Below are positions 35,301 through 43,650 of a stretch of 64,000 nt of DNA, one piece after another. Position numbers and translations under genes: made by a program. Every line of letters starts with the position of its first letter. Positions within the stretch are counted from its first letter, which is position 1. The notes beneath the pieces are model-generated. The model searched no databases. It was given only the letters and a program-made list of their open reading frames with translations, and was not told the DNA's origin. The stretch comes from Crocodylus rhombifer (Eukaryota; Chordata; Crocodylia; Crocodylidae): the NCBI GenBank assembly GCA_038503035.1, contig JAVSML010025218.1, forward strand, positions 1 through 64,000, given 5' to 3'.

Positions 35301-35608
35301 CCAGTCATGTCCTTCATGGCCCAGCCCTGTCCTGGCAGTGACTGATAGAAAAACCATGGGGATTTACCATTCTCCTCCAGTCTGAAAATGGCTCCAGCCA
35401 GTTATCCCTCTTACGCTTTGCCTCCTTCCTCTGCTTTGCAGCAGTCATCATCGTCAGCCATGATGCACGACTGATCACGGAGACAAGCTGTCAGCTGTGG
35501 GTGGTGGAGGAGCGGTCCGTCAACCAAATAGATGGCGATTTCGAGGACTACAAGCGGGAGGTGCTGGAGGCTTTGGGCGAGGTCATCATCAACCGGCCCC
35601 GGGAGTGA
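14393..35608 (+). CDS. ABCF1: ABCF1, ABC-F family ATPase (29 coding exons)
   Basis: Coding exons: 14393-14486, 14570-14616, 14854-14937, 15361-15490, 17924-17958, 18489-18593, 19476-19538, 19787-19870, 20141-20203, 20598-20678, 21174-21245, 21652-21747, 22127-22228, 24822-24944, 25561-25661, 25795-25880, 26066-26205, 26476-26624, 27263-27346, 27757-27881, 28751-28863, 29266-29437, 30002-30076, 30346-30416, 30714-30746, 31928-32096, 32469-32533, 34923-34995, 35442-35608. Total 2802 nt, 933 aa plus TGA; human is about 845. ATPase 1: Walker A GPNGKGKTT (424-432), signature FSGGW (about 540), Walker B with LDEPTNHLD (about 563-571), H-loop VSHDQ. ATPase 2: GPNGVGKS (746-753), LSGGQ (831-835), LDEPTNNLD (854-862), VSHDA. 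No membrane segments. Known role of the family: binds eIF2 and ribosomes and promotes initiation. The start was chosen by the conserved EEWVGDGD stretch at residues 14-21. The N-terminal acidic linker is expanded (separate entry). Confidence 0.97.
16081..16440 (+). repeat. Unknown repeat, copy A (ABCF1 intron 4)
   Basis: Shares an ordered series of blocks with 17284-17700: TTGACATTAAGGCAGTGCCAG, CCATGTTTGTCCCTTGCTGTCA, AGCTGGTGGCTTGTGTCC, TCATCAGCCTTA/GCACT, CTGCTGCCTTTGTTGCT and AGTTTGTTGA. Roughly 360 bp, diverged. Family not recognised. Confidence 0.75.
16490..16950 (+). repeat. Old interspersed repeat, inverted partner of 61380-61860
   Basis: Reverse complement of this stretch matches 61380-61860 over about 450 bp, for example CCCATTTCAAATTGAACTCT at both, and also GATTAAAATTTTGAAAAT and AAGACTGATCTCTC/AAGGCTGATCTCTC. 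Not a CR1 by sequence; class unknown. Confidence 0.8.
17284..17705 (+). repeat. Unknown repeat, copy B (ABCF1 intron 4)
   Basis: Second direct copy of the repeat at 16081-16440; it carries extra G-rich segments and ends about 220 bp before ABCF1 exon 5. Confidence 0.75.
18185..18335 (+). repeat. CR1 LINE 3' end in ABCF1 intron 5
   Basis: GGATGGTTTGGATGGGGATG, ATCCTGTTGCGAGCAGGGTG, TTGGACTAAATATGACTTCC and the tail TGTATGATTTTGTGATTTTA identify a CR1 3' end. Confidence 0.85.
18660..18910 (+). repeat. Cluster of tRNA-like SINE units (ABCF1 intron 6)
   Basis: Three tandem units, each with a variant of GGGACTCTGGGTTCTGCTTTTAG / CAGGAATCCTGGGCTCTATCC and GGAGTTACAGCTGGTGGG. Another fragment lies at 19240-19350. 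Confidence 0.5.
19102..19190 (+). pseudogene. Decayed ABCF1 linker exon in intron 6
   Basis: After a good polypyrimidine tract and CAG (ends 19101) the sequence resembles exon 11: AAGCCAAAGGGGAAACAAAGTC here against AAGCCAAAAGGGAAGAAGAGTC there. The phase 0 reading frame runs GCT GCC TCT TTT and meets TGA after about 20 codons, and no clear donor follows. Exon 6 joins exon 7 (19476) in frame without it. It is probably a dead relict of the duplicated linker exons; inclusion would truncate the protein before the ATPase domains. Confidence 0.5.
22015..22100 (+). repeat. tRNA-like SINE (ABCF1 intron 12)
   Basis: GAGTTGGGTCTAGAGTAAGACC then AGTTAGGGCTCCTGGTTTCT and GTCCTTGGCTCTTGG, ending about 25 bp before the exon 13 acceptor. 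Confidence 0.5.
22644..22781 (-). pseudogene. Leader-peptide-like ORF next to CR1 (ABCF1 intron 13)
   Basis: ATG at 22781-22779 opens a 45-codon frame beginning [16 protein letters not shown], a good signal-peptide shape, and stops at 22644. The same leader, with synonymous changes, starts at 42179 on the plus strand, upstream of a retroviral env-like remnant. It lies directly beyond the 3' end of the CR1 element here and there. Probably an env fragment; alternatively a duplicated host intron segment. Confidence 0.4.
22795..24745 (-). mobile_element. CR1 LINE, 5'-truncated, in ABCF1 intron 13
   Basis: The left end is the reversed 3' UTR (AGGGTTGGAAGGGACCTGAG). The minus strand encodes reverse-transcriptase and C-terminal pieces in several frames: [20 protein letters not shown], the catalytic-site variant FANDTKMW (FADD in active copies), [19 protein letters not shown] and [15 protein letters not shown]. 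Frameshifts and the FAND change show it is dead. It is antisense to ABCF1 and about 75 bp from exon 14. Confidence 0.93.
25915..26030 (+). repeat. tRNA-like SINE (ABCF1 intron 16)
   Basis: CTATTCTAGGTCCTAAGGAG, CGAGTGGGGTCTACTAGCAG and GTTGGGACTTCTGGCTCCC match the SINE order. Confidence 0.45.
30785..31779. mobile_element. hAT DNA transposon in ABCF1 intron 25
   Basis: Left terminus CAGGGGTGGGCAATTATTTT, right terminus reversed CAGGGGCGGGCAAAATACGG: a clear Charlie-type terminal inverted repeat. The flanks TCCTACAG (30777-30784) and CCCTACAG (31780-31787) form an 8-bp target-site duplication with 7 matches. The 995-bp body has a GT/GGGTG-rich and CACA-rich middle and no transposase frame, so it is non-autonomous. 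Confidence 0.88.
32560..32705 (+). repeat. tRNA-like SINE (ABCF1 intron 27)
   Basis: GCCCAGCCAGTTAGAGCAGA, GAGAATTGGGGCTCTTAGGT, TGTCCTGCTCTGGCTCTTGG. A related unit lies at 34800-34915 on the other side of the CR1 insertion. Confidence 0.45.
32715..34790 (+). mobile_element. CR1 LINE with nearly intact reverse transcriptase
   Basis: Sits in ABCF1 intron 27 in the sense direction. Frame 1 (to 34125) carries RT motifs in order: [56 protein letters not shown] and the catalytic FADD (in [11 protein letters not shown]), then [11 protein letters not shown]. Frame 2 (to 34696) continues with [35 protein letters not shown] and [10 protein letters not shown]. One extra G in the G6 run 34110-34115 accounts for the switch. 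The 5' part (endonuclease) is missing. The 3' end carries GGACTCGATGATCTCCCGAG and a TCTATGAAATCTATGA tail. The youngest CR1 in the window. Confidence 0.95.
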
Positions 35609-36015
35609 CTTGGCTCTGGGCAGGCACTGCTCAAGGACCTGCCCACCCCCTCTTGGAGACCTCCACAGCTCCACATCCACCCACAATGGAAGGACTCTTG
35701 CAGAGCCAGCGGGGCCACAGCCACAGGGGTGGGGCCAGACCTTTGAGGAGAGGGAGATCTAATGTAAGAGGTGTTTATTTTTAGAGCTGCTCTTCTACAC
35801 CCACTCCTGTCTCAGGAAAGTGAGAGTTTAATTTATATGAATGGGAGGGAGGGGTTTCTACTGGAATGGTCTATTTTAGGCAGGGGTTGGGGCTGTCTTT
35901 GGCCCATTGCTGGGTTCCTTCCTCCCCTTCCCTCCCCACTCTGGAGAATGGCTTAAGCCTTGTTCTGCTTCCACCCAAAAGGATTATATTAAAATATAAA
36001 TGAAAAATGGCTTGT
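35609..36015 (+). other. ABCF1: ABCF1 3' UTR and poly(A) signal
   Basis: The UTR begins after TGA at 35606-35608. ATTAAA at 35988-35993 followed by AATATAAA is the best poly(A) signal, so the transcript should end near 36005-36020. A T/G-rich stretch (GGCTTGTGATGACTTT) follows, as expected for a downstream element. Confidence 0.7.
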
Positions 36016-36118
36016 GATGACTTTATTCTGAAGAGGTTGAAGTAGGGCCTTCACATTATTAGCAGCTGACACATGGGCCTGGAGCGAGTTTCCCTATGAG
36101 ACATGGCTTGTCCCTTCC

Positions 36119-36275
36119 TAGAATCATAGAAAATGAGGGTTGGAAGGGACCTCAGGAGGTCACATCTAGTCCAACCCCCTGCTCAGAAAAGGTCCATCCT
36201 CAACTATCATCCCAGCCAAGGCTTTACCTAGCTCTTAACATCCAAGGTTGAAGATCCCACAACCTCTCTGGATCA
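36119..36275 (-). repeat. CR1 LINE 3' end, first half of a split element
   Basis: AATCATAGAAAATGAGGGTTGG, AAGGGACCTCAGGAGGTCA and CCAACCCCCTGCTCAGAAAA are the reversed CR1 3' end. The element is cut near 36275 and may resume at 37706. Confidence 0.85.
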
Positions 36276-36282
36276 GGGCTAT

Positions 36283-37085
36283 GCGAAATGTTGCCACCAG
36301 TTTTGTTTCAAGGTTGAAACAGCAAAATTGAAACAAAACATCTGGTCGAAACAGCCTCGAAATGAAATGAGGCAAGCTGAAATGTTTCGACGCTGTTTCT
36401 AAGTTTCGCCTGGAGGCTATAATGGGGAAGGTCAAAACAGCCTATAACTTTGTTATTTCTGGCCAGATTTGGATGAAACGTGCAGGACTTGTAGACCCCG
36501 CTGAGGGCATGATGCGTGCCAAGTTTCAAGAAGATAAGTGCAGGGGTTGTGGAGAAACTGCACCCCAAAATCCTGAAAGCAAAAACATGCCACGTGTATG
36601 TGTTAAGCCACAGCAGGGTCAAAACTGCGGGCATGCTAGCCCCTGCTGAGGCCACGAAGCCTGCCAAGTTTCAAGGAGATGGGTGCAGGGGTTTGGGGGA
36701 AACTGCACCTCAAGCTGTGGACAAGCAGAACTCGTGACATGGGTGACACTGGGTGTGTTAAGGTGCAGCGGGGTTAAAACTGCAGGGATGGTGGCCCCTG
36801 TTGAGGCCACGATGCCTGCCAGCTGTTGAGTGGTGCAGGGGGTTCTGGGGCCCTGCACCTCTGGCTGCTGACAGAGAAAGCTCGTTCATGGGGGCCTGTG
36901 CAACTATGTCTGTCTTGGGGCGCGGGGGAGGAGAAACTACTGCAGGCCTGGCTGCTAGGCCTTGCTGTGGCCACAAAGCCTGCCAGCTGTTGAGATCGGT
37001 GCAGTGGGGTTCTGGGGTCCTGCATCCCTAGCTGCTCACAGACAAACATCATGACATGGGTGCTTGTGCAACTGCTGCCTCTCAT
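36283..37085. repeat. Unknown repeat with about four 150-bp tandem units
   Basis: Starts GGGCTATGCGAAATGTTGCC, then AAACAG/GAAAC-rich sequence, then tandem units starting near 36470, 36620, 36770 and 36945. Each unit holds a variant of GGCCCCTGCTGAGGCCACGA, AAGCCTGCCAAGTTTCAAGG and GTGCAGGGGTTTGGGG. The units decay towards the right. Not a family I can name. Confidence 0.75.
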
Positions 37086-37119
37086 CAGGCAGCAGGACTG
37101 AAGATGCCCCATCACTTGC

Positions 37120-37280
37120 CACCAGGACCTGAGGGTAATAACTGATCACAGTATGAACATGAGCTGGCAGTGCAATGCTGTAGCCAGCAAGGCCAACAAT
37201 ACACTGGCATGCATCAGTTGATACGGCTCCAGCAAAACCATTGCAAAGAAGTGATTCTCCTGCTCTACTAGGCTCTTCTC
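37120..37280 (+). repeat. CR1 LINE ORF2 fragment
   Basis: Reads as a decayed [25 protein letters not shown] block (here TDHSMNMSWQCNAVASKANN), so it is an internal CR1 piece without a 3' end. Confidence 0.7.
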
Positions 37281-37282
37281 AG

Positions 37283-37705
37283 GCTAAGGCTAGGGCTGTG
37301 CAAAGCTTCGGACCGTGCTTCGGATCTGGAGCAGCTTCGGTGTCCAAAGCAGCATGTCTGGATTGAAGTGCTGGCTTAGTTAGGCTTTCCGAAGCGGTTC
37401 GGAGCTTCGGAGCCGCTTGGGAGATCTAGCCATAGGGTATAATCAGGAATCAATAAAATATCTATAACTTTGTTTTTTTTGTCTTATTTGGATAAAACTT
37501 GAAGGGATGGTAACCTCTGCTGAGAGCATGAAGCTTGCCAGGTTTCAAGATCAGTGCAGGGGTTTGGGGAGAACCGCACCTCAAATTCTTGAAAGCAAAA
37601 CTCATGTCGTGTATGTGTTACACCACAGGCAGGTGAAAACTGCAGGAGTGGTGGCCCCTGGTGAGGCCACAAAGCCTGACAAATGTCAAGGAGAGAGGTG
37701 CAGGA
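37283..37705. repeat. Second copy of the tandem-unit repeat
   Basis: Begins GGGCTGTGCAAAGCTTCGGA, goes through CTATAACTTTGTTTTTTTTG, and holds about two units of the GCCCCTGGTGAGGCCACAAA / GTGCAGGGGTTTGGGGAGAA pattern. A third relative starts at 52434. Confidence 0.75.
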
Positions 37706-37925
37706 TAGCTGTTCCAGTGTTTCACTACCGGCTTTGTGAGAGTTTTTCCTGATATGTAACCTAAACTTCCCTTGCTGCAACCTGAGGCCATTGCTCCTTG
37801 TTCTGTCATCTGTCACCACGGAGAACAGTCCAGCTCCATTCTCTTTCGAGCCCCCCTTCAGGGAGTTGAAGGCTGCTATCAAATCTCCCCTCAATCTTCT
37901 CTAGACCCCAGAACAGAGCAGCCAA
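37706..37925 (-). repeat. CR1 LINE fragment, second half of split element
   Basis: CTGTTCCAGTGTTTCACTAC, GCTGCAACCTGAGGCCATTG and CTCAATCTTCTCTAGACC are reversed CR1 ORF2 C-terminal sequence, as expected if it continues the copy at 36119-36275. Confidence 0.75.
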
Positions 37926-38129
37926 GATGATGACAACGGTGACAGAGACTATAATGAATAAAATGAGTGAAAGTATTGGGCAAACAGGCAGGGGAGCTGA
38001 GGCAGGGGGAAGCGGGGACAGGACTGAGATGGTCCTTTGCATGATTGTGATAATTGAAAGTGACAGTGATAGGCAAATGGGCATGCAGAAACATGGGTAC
38101 ACGGTGCCCCATTAGTAGCTGGAAGGTTG

Positions 38130-38690
38130 CTAGCAGATTGAGGGAAGTGATTCTTCCACAATTTGGCCCTGCTGAGACCACATCTGGAGTCCTGCGTCCA
38201 GTTTTGGGCACCCTGCTACAGAAAGGATGTGGACAAATTGGAGAGAGTTCAGTGGAGGGCAACAAAAGTGAGGGGCTTGGGGGCACATGATTTATGAGGA
38301 GAGGCTAAGGAAACGGCATATCTGGTCTGCAGAAGTGAAGACGACGGGGGGATTTAATTAGCAGCTTTCAACTCCCTGCAGGGTGGTTGCAAAGAGGATG
38401 GAGCTGGACTGTCCTCAGTGGTGGCAGGTGACAGAACAAGGAGCAATGGCCTCAAGTTGCAGCAAGGGCTTAGGTTAGATATCGAGAAAAGCTTCCTCAC
38501 GAGGAGGGTGGTGAAGCATTGGAACAGGTTACCCAGAGAGGTGGTGGTATTTCCATTCTTGGAGGTTTATATGATCCAGGTGCACAAAGCCCGGCTGGGA
38601 TGATTTAGTTGGGGCTGGTCCTGTTCTGAGCAGGGGAGTTGGGCTAGATGTGACCTCCTGAGCTCCCTTCCAGCCCAAATTTTCTATGAA
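38130..38690 (+). repeat. CR1 LINE 3' fragment
   Basis: CTGAGACCACATCTGGAGTC, CTGCGTCCAGTTTTGGGCAC, GTTACCCAGAGAGGTGGTGG and the 3' end GGGCTAGATGTGACCTCCTG. Several frame breaks. Confidence 0.9.
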
Positions 38691-39370
38691 AACATGGAAA
38701 AGTTTTTCAGAAATTCTTCCCCAAAAAATCATCCCATTTTATGGGATAGATTTTTAAAATTGAAATATTTTTACCATTTTTAAATCTTAAACTATCTGAG
38801 CGAGTTAATCGTGCAGAAAGCCAGGAAACCCAGGCAATCACATGCTCCCCCCCATCAAGGATCTGTTGTTCTCCTTAATGAGAAAAAGTCACACATGTCC
38901 CACACCTCACTTCTCGTAGGCGAGATTTCAGGAGGCCTATGACTACGAAGTGCTTTGGGGCCTCGAAACGCTTCCTACTGCAGCCCTGAGGCTTCCTGCC
39001 ATGCAGCATCTGGCACTGCGGTTGTAAGGAGTGAATGACGACTTAACTGCGTGTGGGTCTTCGCGTTTTTCTGAAGGTTCCTGTTCTGAACCATGTTTTT
39101 CTGAATTACCCGGAGAGAGAAGTTCACAATCTGTCAGTCGTATTTCTCTCACCTCAGCAGAGCTTTATACCTAACGGCAAGCACCAAAACTCGTTTTCAG
39201 AAAGATTCCAGATTGGAAAAGGGGATGTGATGTGATACGATCCACCCACCTGGATGCAAAATCTTTTCCTCTGTCAGGGATCTGCAGTTTAGTGAACTAT
39301 TTCCAGAACCTTTTTACATATCATAAACAGGAAGGGGTTTTTTTTTTGGCAAAAATAGGTGATGACATGC

Positions 39371-39402
39371 TCTTTTTTTTTTTTTTTGGGGGGGGGGGGG
39401 AA
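39371..39402. repeat. Poly-T/poly-G run
   Basis: An uninterrupted T run of about 16 passes straight into a G run of about 13. Low complexity; the exact length may be unreliable in assembly. Confidence 0.8.
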
Positions 39403-39900
39403 CGTTCTGTATAAATCAACACAATTTTTCAGACCCCAGGAAGAAAGCAGTTTATGTCCTGCAGAGCAACACTAGAAGGATCTTTGTGGGCTCCTGTCCC
39501 CTTCCACTTGTCGCTCGTGCCCGAATCCAGCTCGGATCATGCATGGAACCAACAGCACCTGCCTCCTCCACCCCAGCAGCGCCAGCTCTCCCAGCAGGTA
39601 TGGGCAGCTCCGGCTGGGCTGGGGCTGGGGGCACTTGGTGGCAGCAGAAGCAGGGCACGGTCCCGGGGATGGAGCTGGCGCAGGGGGCTGCAGGGCTGGA
39701 GGCTGCAAGTGGGTTGTGGGAGCGGGGAGTGACGAGATCCCCGGTGTGGGCAGGTGGGACCCTCCTTGGGGTCTCAGGATTGTGCTAAGGACCGGGGGAT
39801 GCAGAACCAGCCTCTGCTCGGCCTTGGTGGGGAATGATGTCTTGGGGAGTTTTCTTTCCTCCACACAACTCTCTTAACACTCATGCGTAGATGCTAACTT
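39400..39900 (+). repeat. Duplicated TATA-plus-leader module, copy 1
   Basis: Homologous to 45725-46190. Both have a TATA-like element (GTATAAATC here), then a short frame starting MEPTAPASSTPAAPALPAG and a donor-like AG/GTATGG. The downstream blocks CAGGGCACGG, GGAGCTGG.GC and TCTTAACACTC are shared. Could be an LTR/promoter module of a mobile element or a first exon. No family recognised. Confidence 0.5.
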
Positions 39901-39909
39901 GTGCCATAC

Positions 39910-40042
39910 CATTCTTTTCTTTCTCTTTTTTATTTTTTCATTATTATATTTTTATATTCTTTATTTTATTTCATTTTATTTTATTCTTTATTTTATTTCA
40001 ATTTATTTTTGACATTTTTTATCTTTTTTAAAAATATTTTTA
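39910..40042. repeat. AT-rich low-complexity tract
   Basis: About 130 bp composed almost only of T and A in TTTTATTTTATT patterns with few interruptions. Confidence 0.85.
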
Positions 40043-40205
40043 CTAACAAATTGCCTGTCAAGAATGACAGGGGGGCCAGTGGGGCTGAAGCCCCTTGTTC
40101 CCCACCCCCAGCTCCTTCCCCCTGCCCCCCCCAACTTTGGGTTCAGCTGTGCTCTAACCCCCTTCACCCCCACCATTTTGGGTCCAATCCTGATCCATCC
40201 CTCCC
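40043..40205 (-). mobile_element. Helitron-like element, 3' end (truncated)
   Basis: On the minus strand it ends with a perfect 7-bp hairpin CCTGTCA-TTCT-TGACAGG (stem 40054-40060 / 40065-40071), then CAATTTG and TTAG before T. A hairpin about 11 nt before a CTRR-like end with insertion next to T is the Helitron signature. Internal sequence is the C-rich complement of the GGGTCAGACCCAAAG units seen in the other copies. A CR1 cuts it at about 40205. Confidence 0.7.
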
Positions 40206-41105
40206 CCCCGACCATGCGAGTGGCCTCCTCTGGACCCTCTCCCATGTTGTCCACATCCCTCTTGAAGTGCGGCGCCCAGAACTGGACGCAGTACTTCAGC
40301 TGCGGCCTGACCAGTGCTGCATAGAGGGGGAGGATCACCTCCTTGGCCCTGCTCGAGATGCGTCTGTGGATGCATGAGAAGGTGCGGTTGGCCTTCTCAA
40401 CTGCCTCCCCACACGGCCGGTCCATGTTCATCTTGGCATCAAGGATGACTCCACGATCCTTTTCTGCCTCTGCACTGATGAGAAGGGAGTTCCCCAGCCT
40501 GTAGGTATGGTGCTGGTTCTTCCTCCCCAGGTGCAGCACCTTGCACTTGTCATTGTTGAAACCCATTCTGTTTTCACCCGCCCACCCCTGTAACCTGTCT
40601 AGTTCTGATTGCAGCTTATTCCTCTCATCTAGCATGCCCACATCCCCCCACATCTCAGTGTCATCAGCAAATTTGAACAGGGTGCTTTTTACCCCCCTCG
40701 TCCAAGTCACTGATGAAGATGTTGAACAGTGCGGGCCTGAAGACCGAGCCCTGGGGGACCCCGCTGCCCACATCCCTCCAGGTCAAAAATGACCCATCCA
40801 CTACCACCATCTGGGTGCAGCCCTCAAGCCAGTTGGTGACACATCTGACTGTGTGGGTGTCAACACCACAGCCCCCCAGTTTCTTAATGAGAACGGGTAG
40901 AGAGAGTGTCAAAGGCCTTCCGAAAGTCCAGGAAGACGATGTCCACTGCTACCCCTGTGTCTAAGGATTTGGTGACCTGGTCATAGATGGCCACCACATT
41001 GGTCTGACAGGACCTGCCGCTAATGAACCCATGTTGGTTGCCCCTAAGCATGATCTCCCCCCCAGCCCCTCGTGGACATGCGCCAGGATAAGTCTCTCAA
41101 AACCT
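40205..41105 (-). mobile_element. CR1 LINE internal fragment
   Basis: Corresponds to about 23218-24115 of the CR1 in ABCF1 intron 13. The minus strand encodes [20 protein letters not shown], a degraded FADDTEMW site and RPQLKYCVQFWAPHFKRDVD. It has no 3' end: the left edge abuts the Helitron-like element and the right edge abuts the ABCF1 duplicate. Confidence 0.9.
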
Positions 41106-41124
41106 CCCTTACTGAGCTCAGTTT

Positions 41125-41910
41125 GATAGTGACCTTCAAGAAAATGTACCAGCAGAAGCAGGAGCTGCTAAAGCAGGAGAAGAAGCTGAAAGACCTTAAG
41201 GCTGGTGGAAAGTCTACAAAACAGGTGGTAGGCCCTGAGATCAGGAATGACTCCAGGGGTGCTGCGTGGCTTAGGGGGGTGGGTACATACCATGAGACCT
41301 CTCCCCTCTGGAGATGCTGGCTCTAAGGTGGTCCCCAGTCAGTGGAGACAGGCTGGATCATGGTGGTAGGGACTTTTCCTATCACATTTCCCCACAGCAG
41401 TAAACTCTGACTGTCCCACAGGAAATATTACTAGGGGAGTGATCCCTCACCAACAAATAACAACCAGGTGTCACAATAACATGTATGCCAAGCTGTGGTA
41501 GGCCCAAGATGGGGAGATTGGCTGGGCCATCTGGTGTCTCCACCCCAGGCCAGGCCCCAGAGGGGCAGGCCTCAGTACTAGGTGAGTTCATGGCGCTGTT
41601 TATCTCCAGGAAAAACAGATGAGAAAGGCCTGGATCTGAAAGCAGCAGAAGTGCCGCAGGAAGAATCAGGATGAGGAGTCCAATGAGGCCCCCGAGCTGC
41701 TGAAGAGGCCCCAGGAGCACACAGTGAAATTCACCTTCCCCAACCCACCACTGCTCAGCCCCCCATCCTGGGCTTGCACGGTAGGCCCTGGGCACTGGGA
41801 ACTGCTGTGCTGCAGGGGCGTGCAGAGGGCCCTCTCCCTTCCAGATGTGCTGGGCTCCTTGTCCCAGAGCAGCACTAGTGGGTACTGTGCTTCAGGGAGC
41901 AACTGGGGGT
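41125..41910 (+). pseudogene. ABCF1 exons 21-22 duplicate (pseudogene fragment)
   Basis: Matches 28745-29565 through exon 21, the whole intron 21 and exon 22 plus the start of intron 22. The intron and both splice signals are kept, so it is a DNA-level duplication and not a retrocopy. The exon 21 copy (from about 41133) has lost codons in frame ([20 protein letters not shown]). The exon 22 copy (from about 41611) meets a TGA after nine codons (...KAWI*). It is flanked on both sides by CR1 pieces. Confidence 0.93.
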
Positions 41911-41914
41911 TGAT

Positions 41915-42165
41915 AGAAATAACGGTCACAAGCTGGTAGAGGGTAGATTCAGGCTAGACATCAGGAGATGCTACTTCACGGTCAGGGCGGCTAGGATCTG
42001 GAACCAACTTCCAAGCAAAGTGGTGCTGGCTCCTACCCTGGGGTCTTTAACAGGAGGTTAGATGAACACCTTGCTGGGGTCGTTTGACCCCAGCACTCTT
42101 TCCTGCCATGGCAGGGGGTCGGACTAGATGATCTGCTCAGGTCTCTTCCGACCCTACTAACTTTG
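41915..42165 (+). repeat. CR1 LINE 3' end
   Basis: GGTCACAAGCTGGTAGAGGG, TTCAGGCTAGACATCAGGAG, and 3' end CTAGATGATCTGCTCAGGTC, then CCCTACTAACTTTGAAGGA. It matches the 3' end of the intron 13 CR1, including 60 bp beyond the element. Confidence 0.88.
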
Positions 42166-42178
42166 AAGGATCCTGCAC

Positions 42179-43136
42179 ATGGCCCTTGTGCTCTGCAGCT
42201 TTCTTGTCACATTAGGATGTTCATGTTTGATCCAAATTTGTGGTCCATCAATCTTATAATCATGGGGGTGGTTAGTGGTAACATAAATCAGGTATTCCCA
42301 ATAATAACATTGGGGAGCTGGATCAATGATACTTCCATGATCCCACAAACAGGCAAACATTGGGCTCTAAAACAACCTAATGGCCAATTTAAAGCCATCA
42401 CAGTCAATAACTGTGAGGATATTGGCTCTGGTTTCATTTGTGAAGAGCTTACGTCACAGTCCCAAACCCTTTGTTTTGACCCTGACTTTTCAATTTGTCC
42501 CTATATAATTTTCAAAGACCCCAATGCTCAATCCCTACTTGTCAGCATTGGTTTTGGATATGTTTGTCTCCGTACCCTTTGTGAATCCATTATAGTGAAT
42601 GAATTTTATAATATCACTGGCCTGCAACACAACATCTGTCTATGTAATGTCAGATCCATCACTGGGTGTGACGTTCAGTACAGAAAGAGGACCATCAGTC
42701 AACCATCCCACCGTACAGCCTTTTTAAATCTAAACTTACCCCAATCCACCTGTATCCCCACAAACCCTCAGATATGCTACCACATACCCAGAACTCCAAC
42801 ATGCCCTGCAAGCGTTACAGTCTCAAGCCAACAAAACCTATGCTATCATCCAAACTAATAAGCACCAAGTCACCCAGGTACTCACCAAAATCAAAGAAGT
42901 CACCCAGTACAGCCCCTAGGAAACCCTCCTGGGCTGGTCCCCAACTGCCACTGGTATCCTGAACCTCATGACGCACCCCATTGTAATACTCCTCACCCTA
43001 ATGCTAATTTTAACATTCCTAACTATATTCCTGCACTGTAGATTCATGTCCACCCTACATACTGTACATGCTAAAATAGATGAGGCTAAAGCATTAGGCC
43101 AAATATTATAGTTACATCACCCTGACCGCCAATGTC
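42179..43136 (+). pseudogene. Retroviral env-like remnant
   Basis: A leader starting [15 protein letters not shown] at 42179 shifts frame into a cysteine-rich frame (to about 42855) with motifs such as GSWINDTSM, CLCNVRSITGCDV and glycosylation sites (NDT, NIT). A further frame has a heptad-like stretch and, at about 42960-43060, a strong hydrophobic anchor (VILLTLMLILTFLTIFL) with a short tail. Order leader, ectodomain, anchor, then a purine tract and LTR-like start fits env. At least two frame breaks. Retroviral class not identified; no CX6CC seen. Confidence 0.55.
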
Positions 43137-43150
43137 AACGGGGGGAATAA
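43137..43150 (+). other. Polypurine-tract-like site
   Basis: AACGGGGGGAATAA directly precedes TGTATCAAGA, the order expected for a retroviral polypurine tract followed by the 5'-TG of a 3' LTR. Confidence 0.45.
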
Positions 43151-43650
43151 TGTATCAAGAAATCTTTTTGCCTGCCCGCCCCCAACCTCAAATTTGAAGC
43201 TCCTCCATATGGCAAAAGCCCCTTTTGCAGTAGTTTCCCCCTTTTCCACATTTTGCTTTACAGTGTCTTGTGCCAAACTGAACATTTTGGGGCCTAGAAG
43301 TTTGAATTACTAGGAAAGGCAAGTTCGTAACTAGTCAGTGGTACTCTGCAACTGCAGCACAGCTTTATACATAATTTGTCAACCAGCAGCAGAATGTGTC
43401 CAGGAGATGGAAGGTGCAGGCAGAAGTGCCAATTTCCCCTTGATCTAGCCACAGAAAGCAGCTTATAGCTGTGACCAAAGGCAAGTGCAGGCTGCAGGCA
43501 GCATCAAAAATGGCCAATTGTGTAAAAATTTGACCCCTCGTTGCATGAGGTATCAGATAAAGATGTTATAAAATGTAGCCTCTTCTGTAACCTGTGTCTG
43601 CAGAGTTGCTCCCAGCCTGTGGCTATTCTCAGAAAGGAAGGGGGGAAAGG
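43151..43650 (+). repeat. Probable LTR (start of U3 to past TATA)
   Basis: Begins TGTATC after the purine tract and contains TATAAAA at 43567-43573. I cannot see a convincing AATAAA or 3' end, so the right edge is open. A stretch around 43290-43380 (GAATTACTAGG..AAGTTC..TCAGT..AGCTTTATAC) resembles 39105-39170. Confidence 0.4.
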
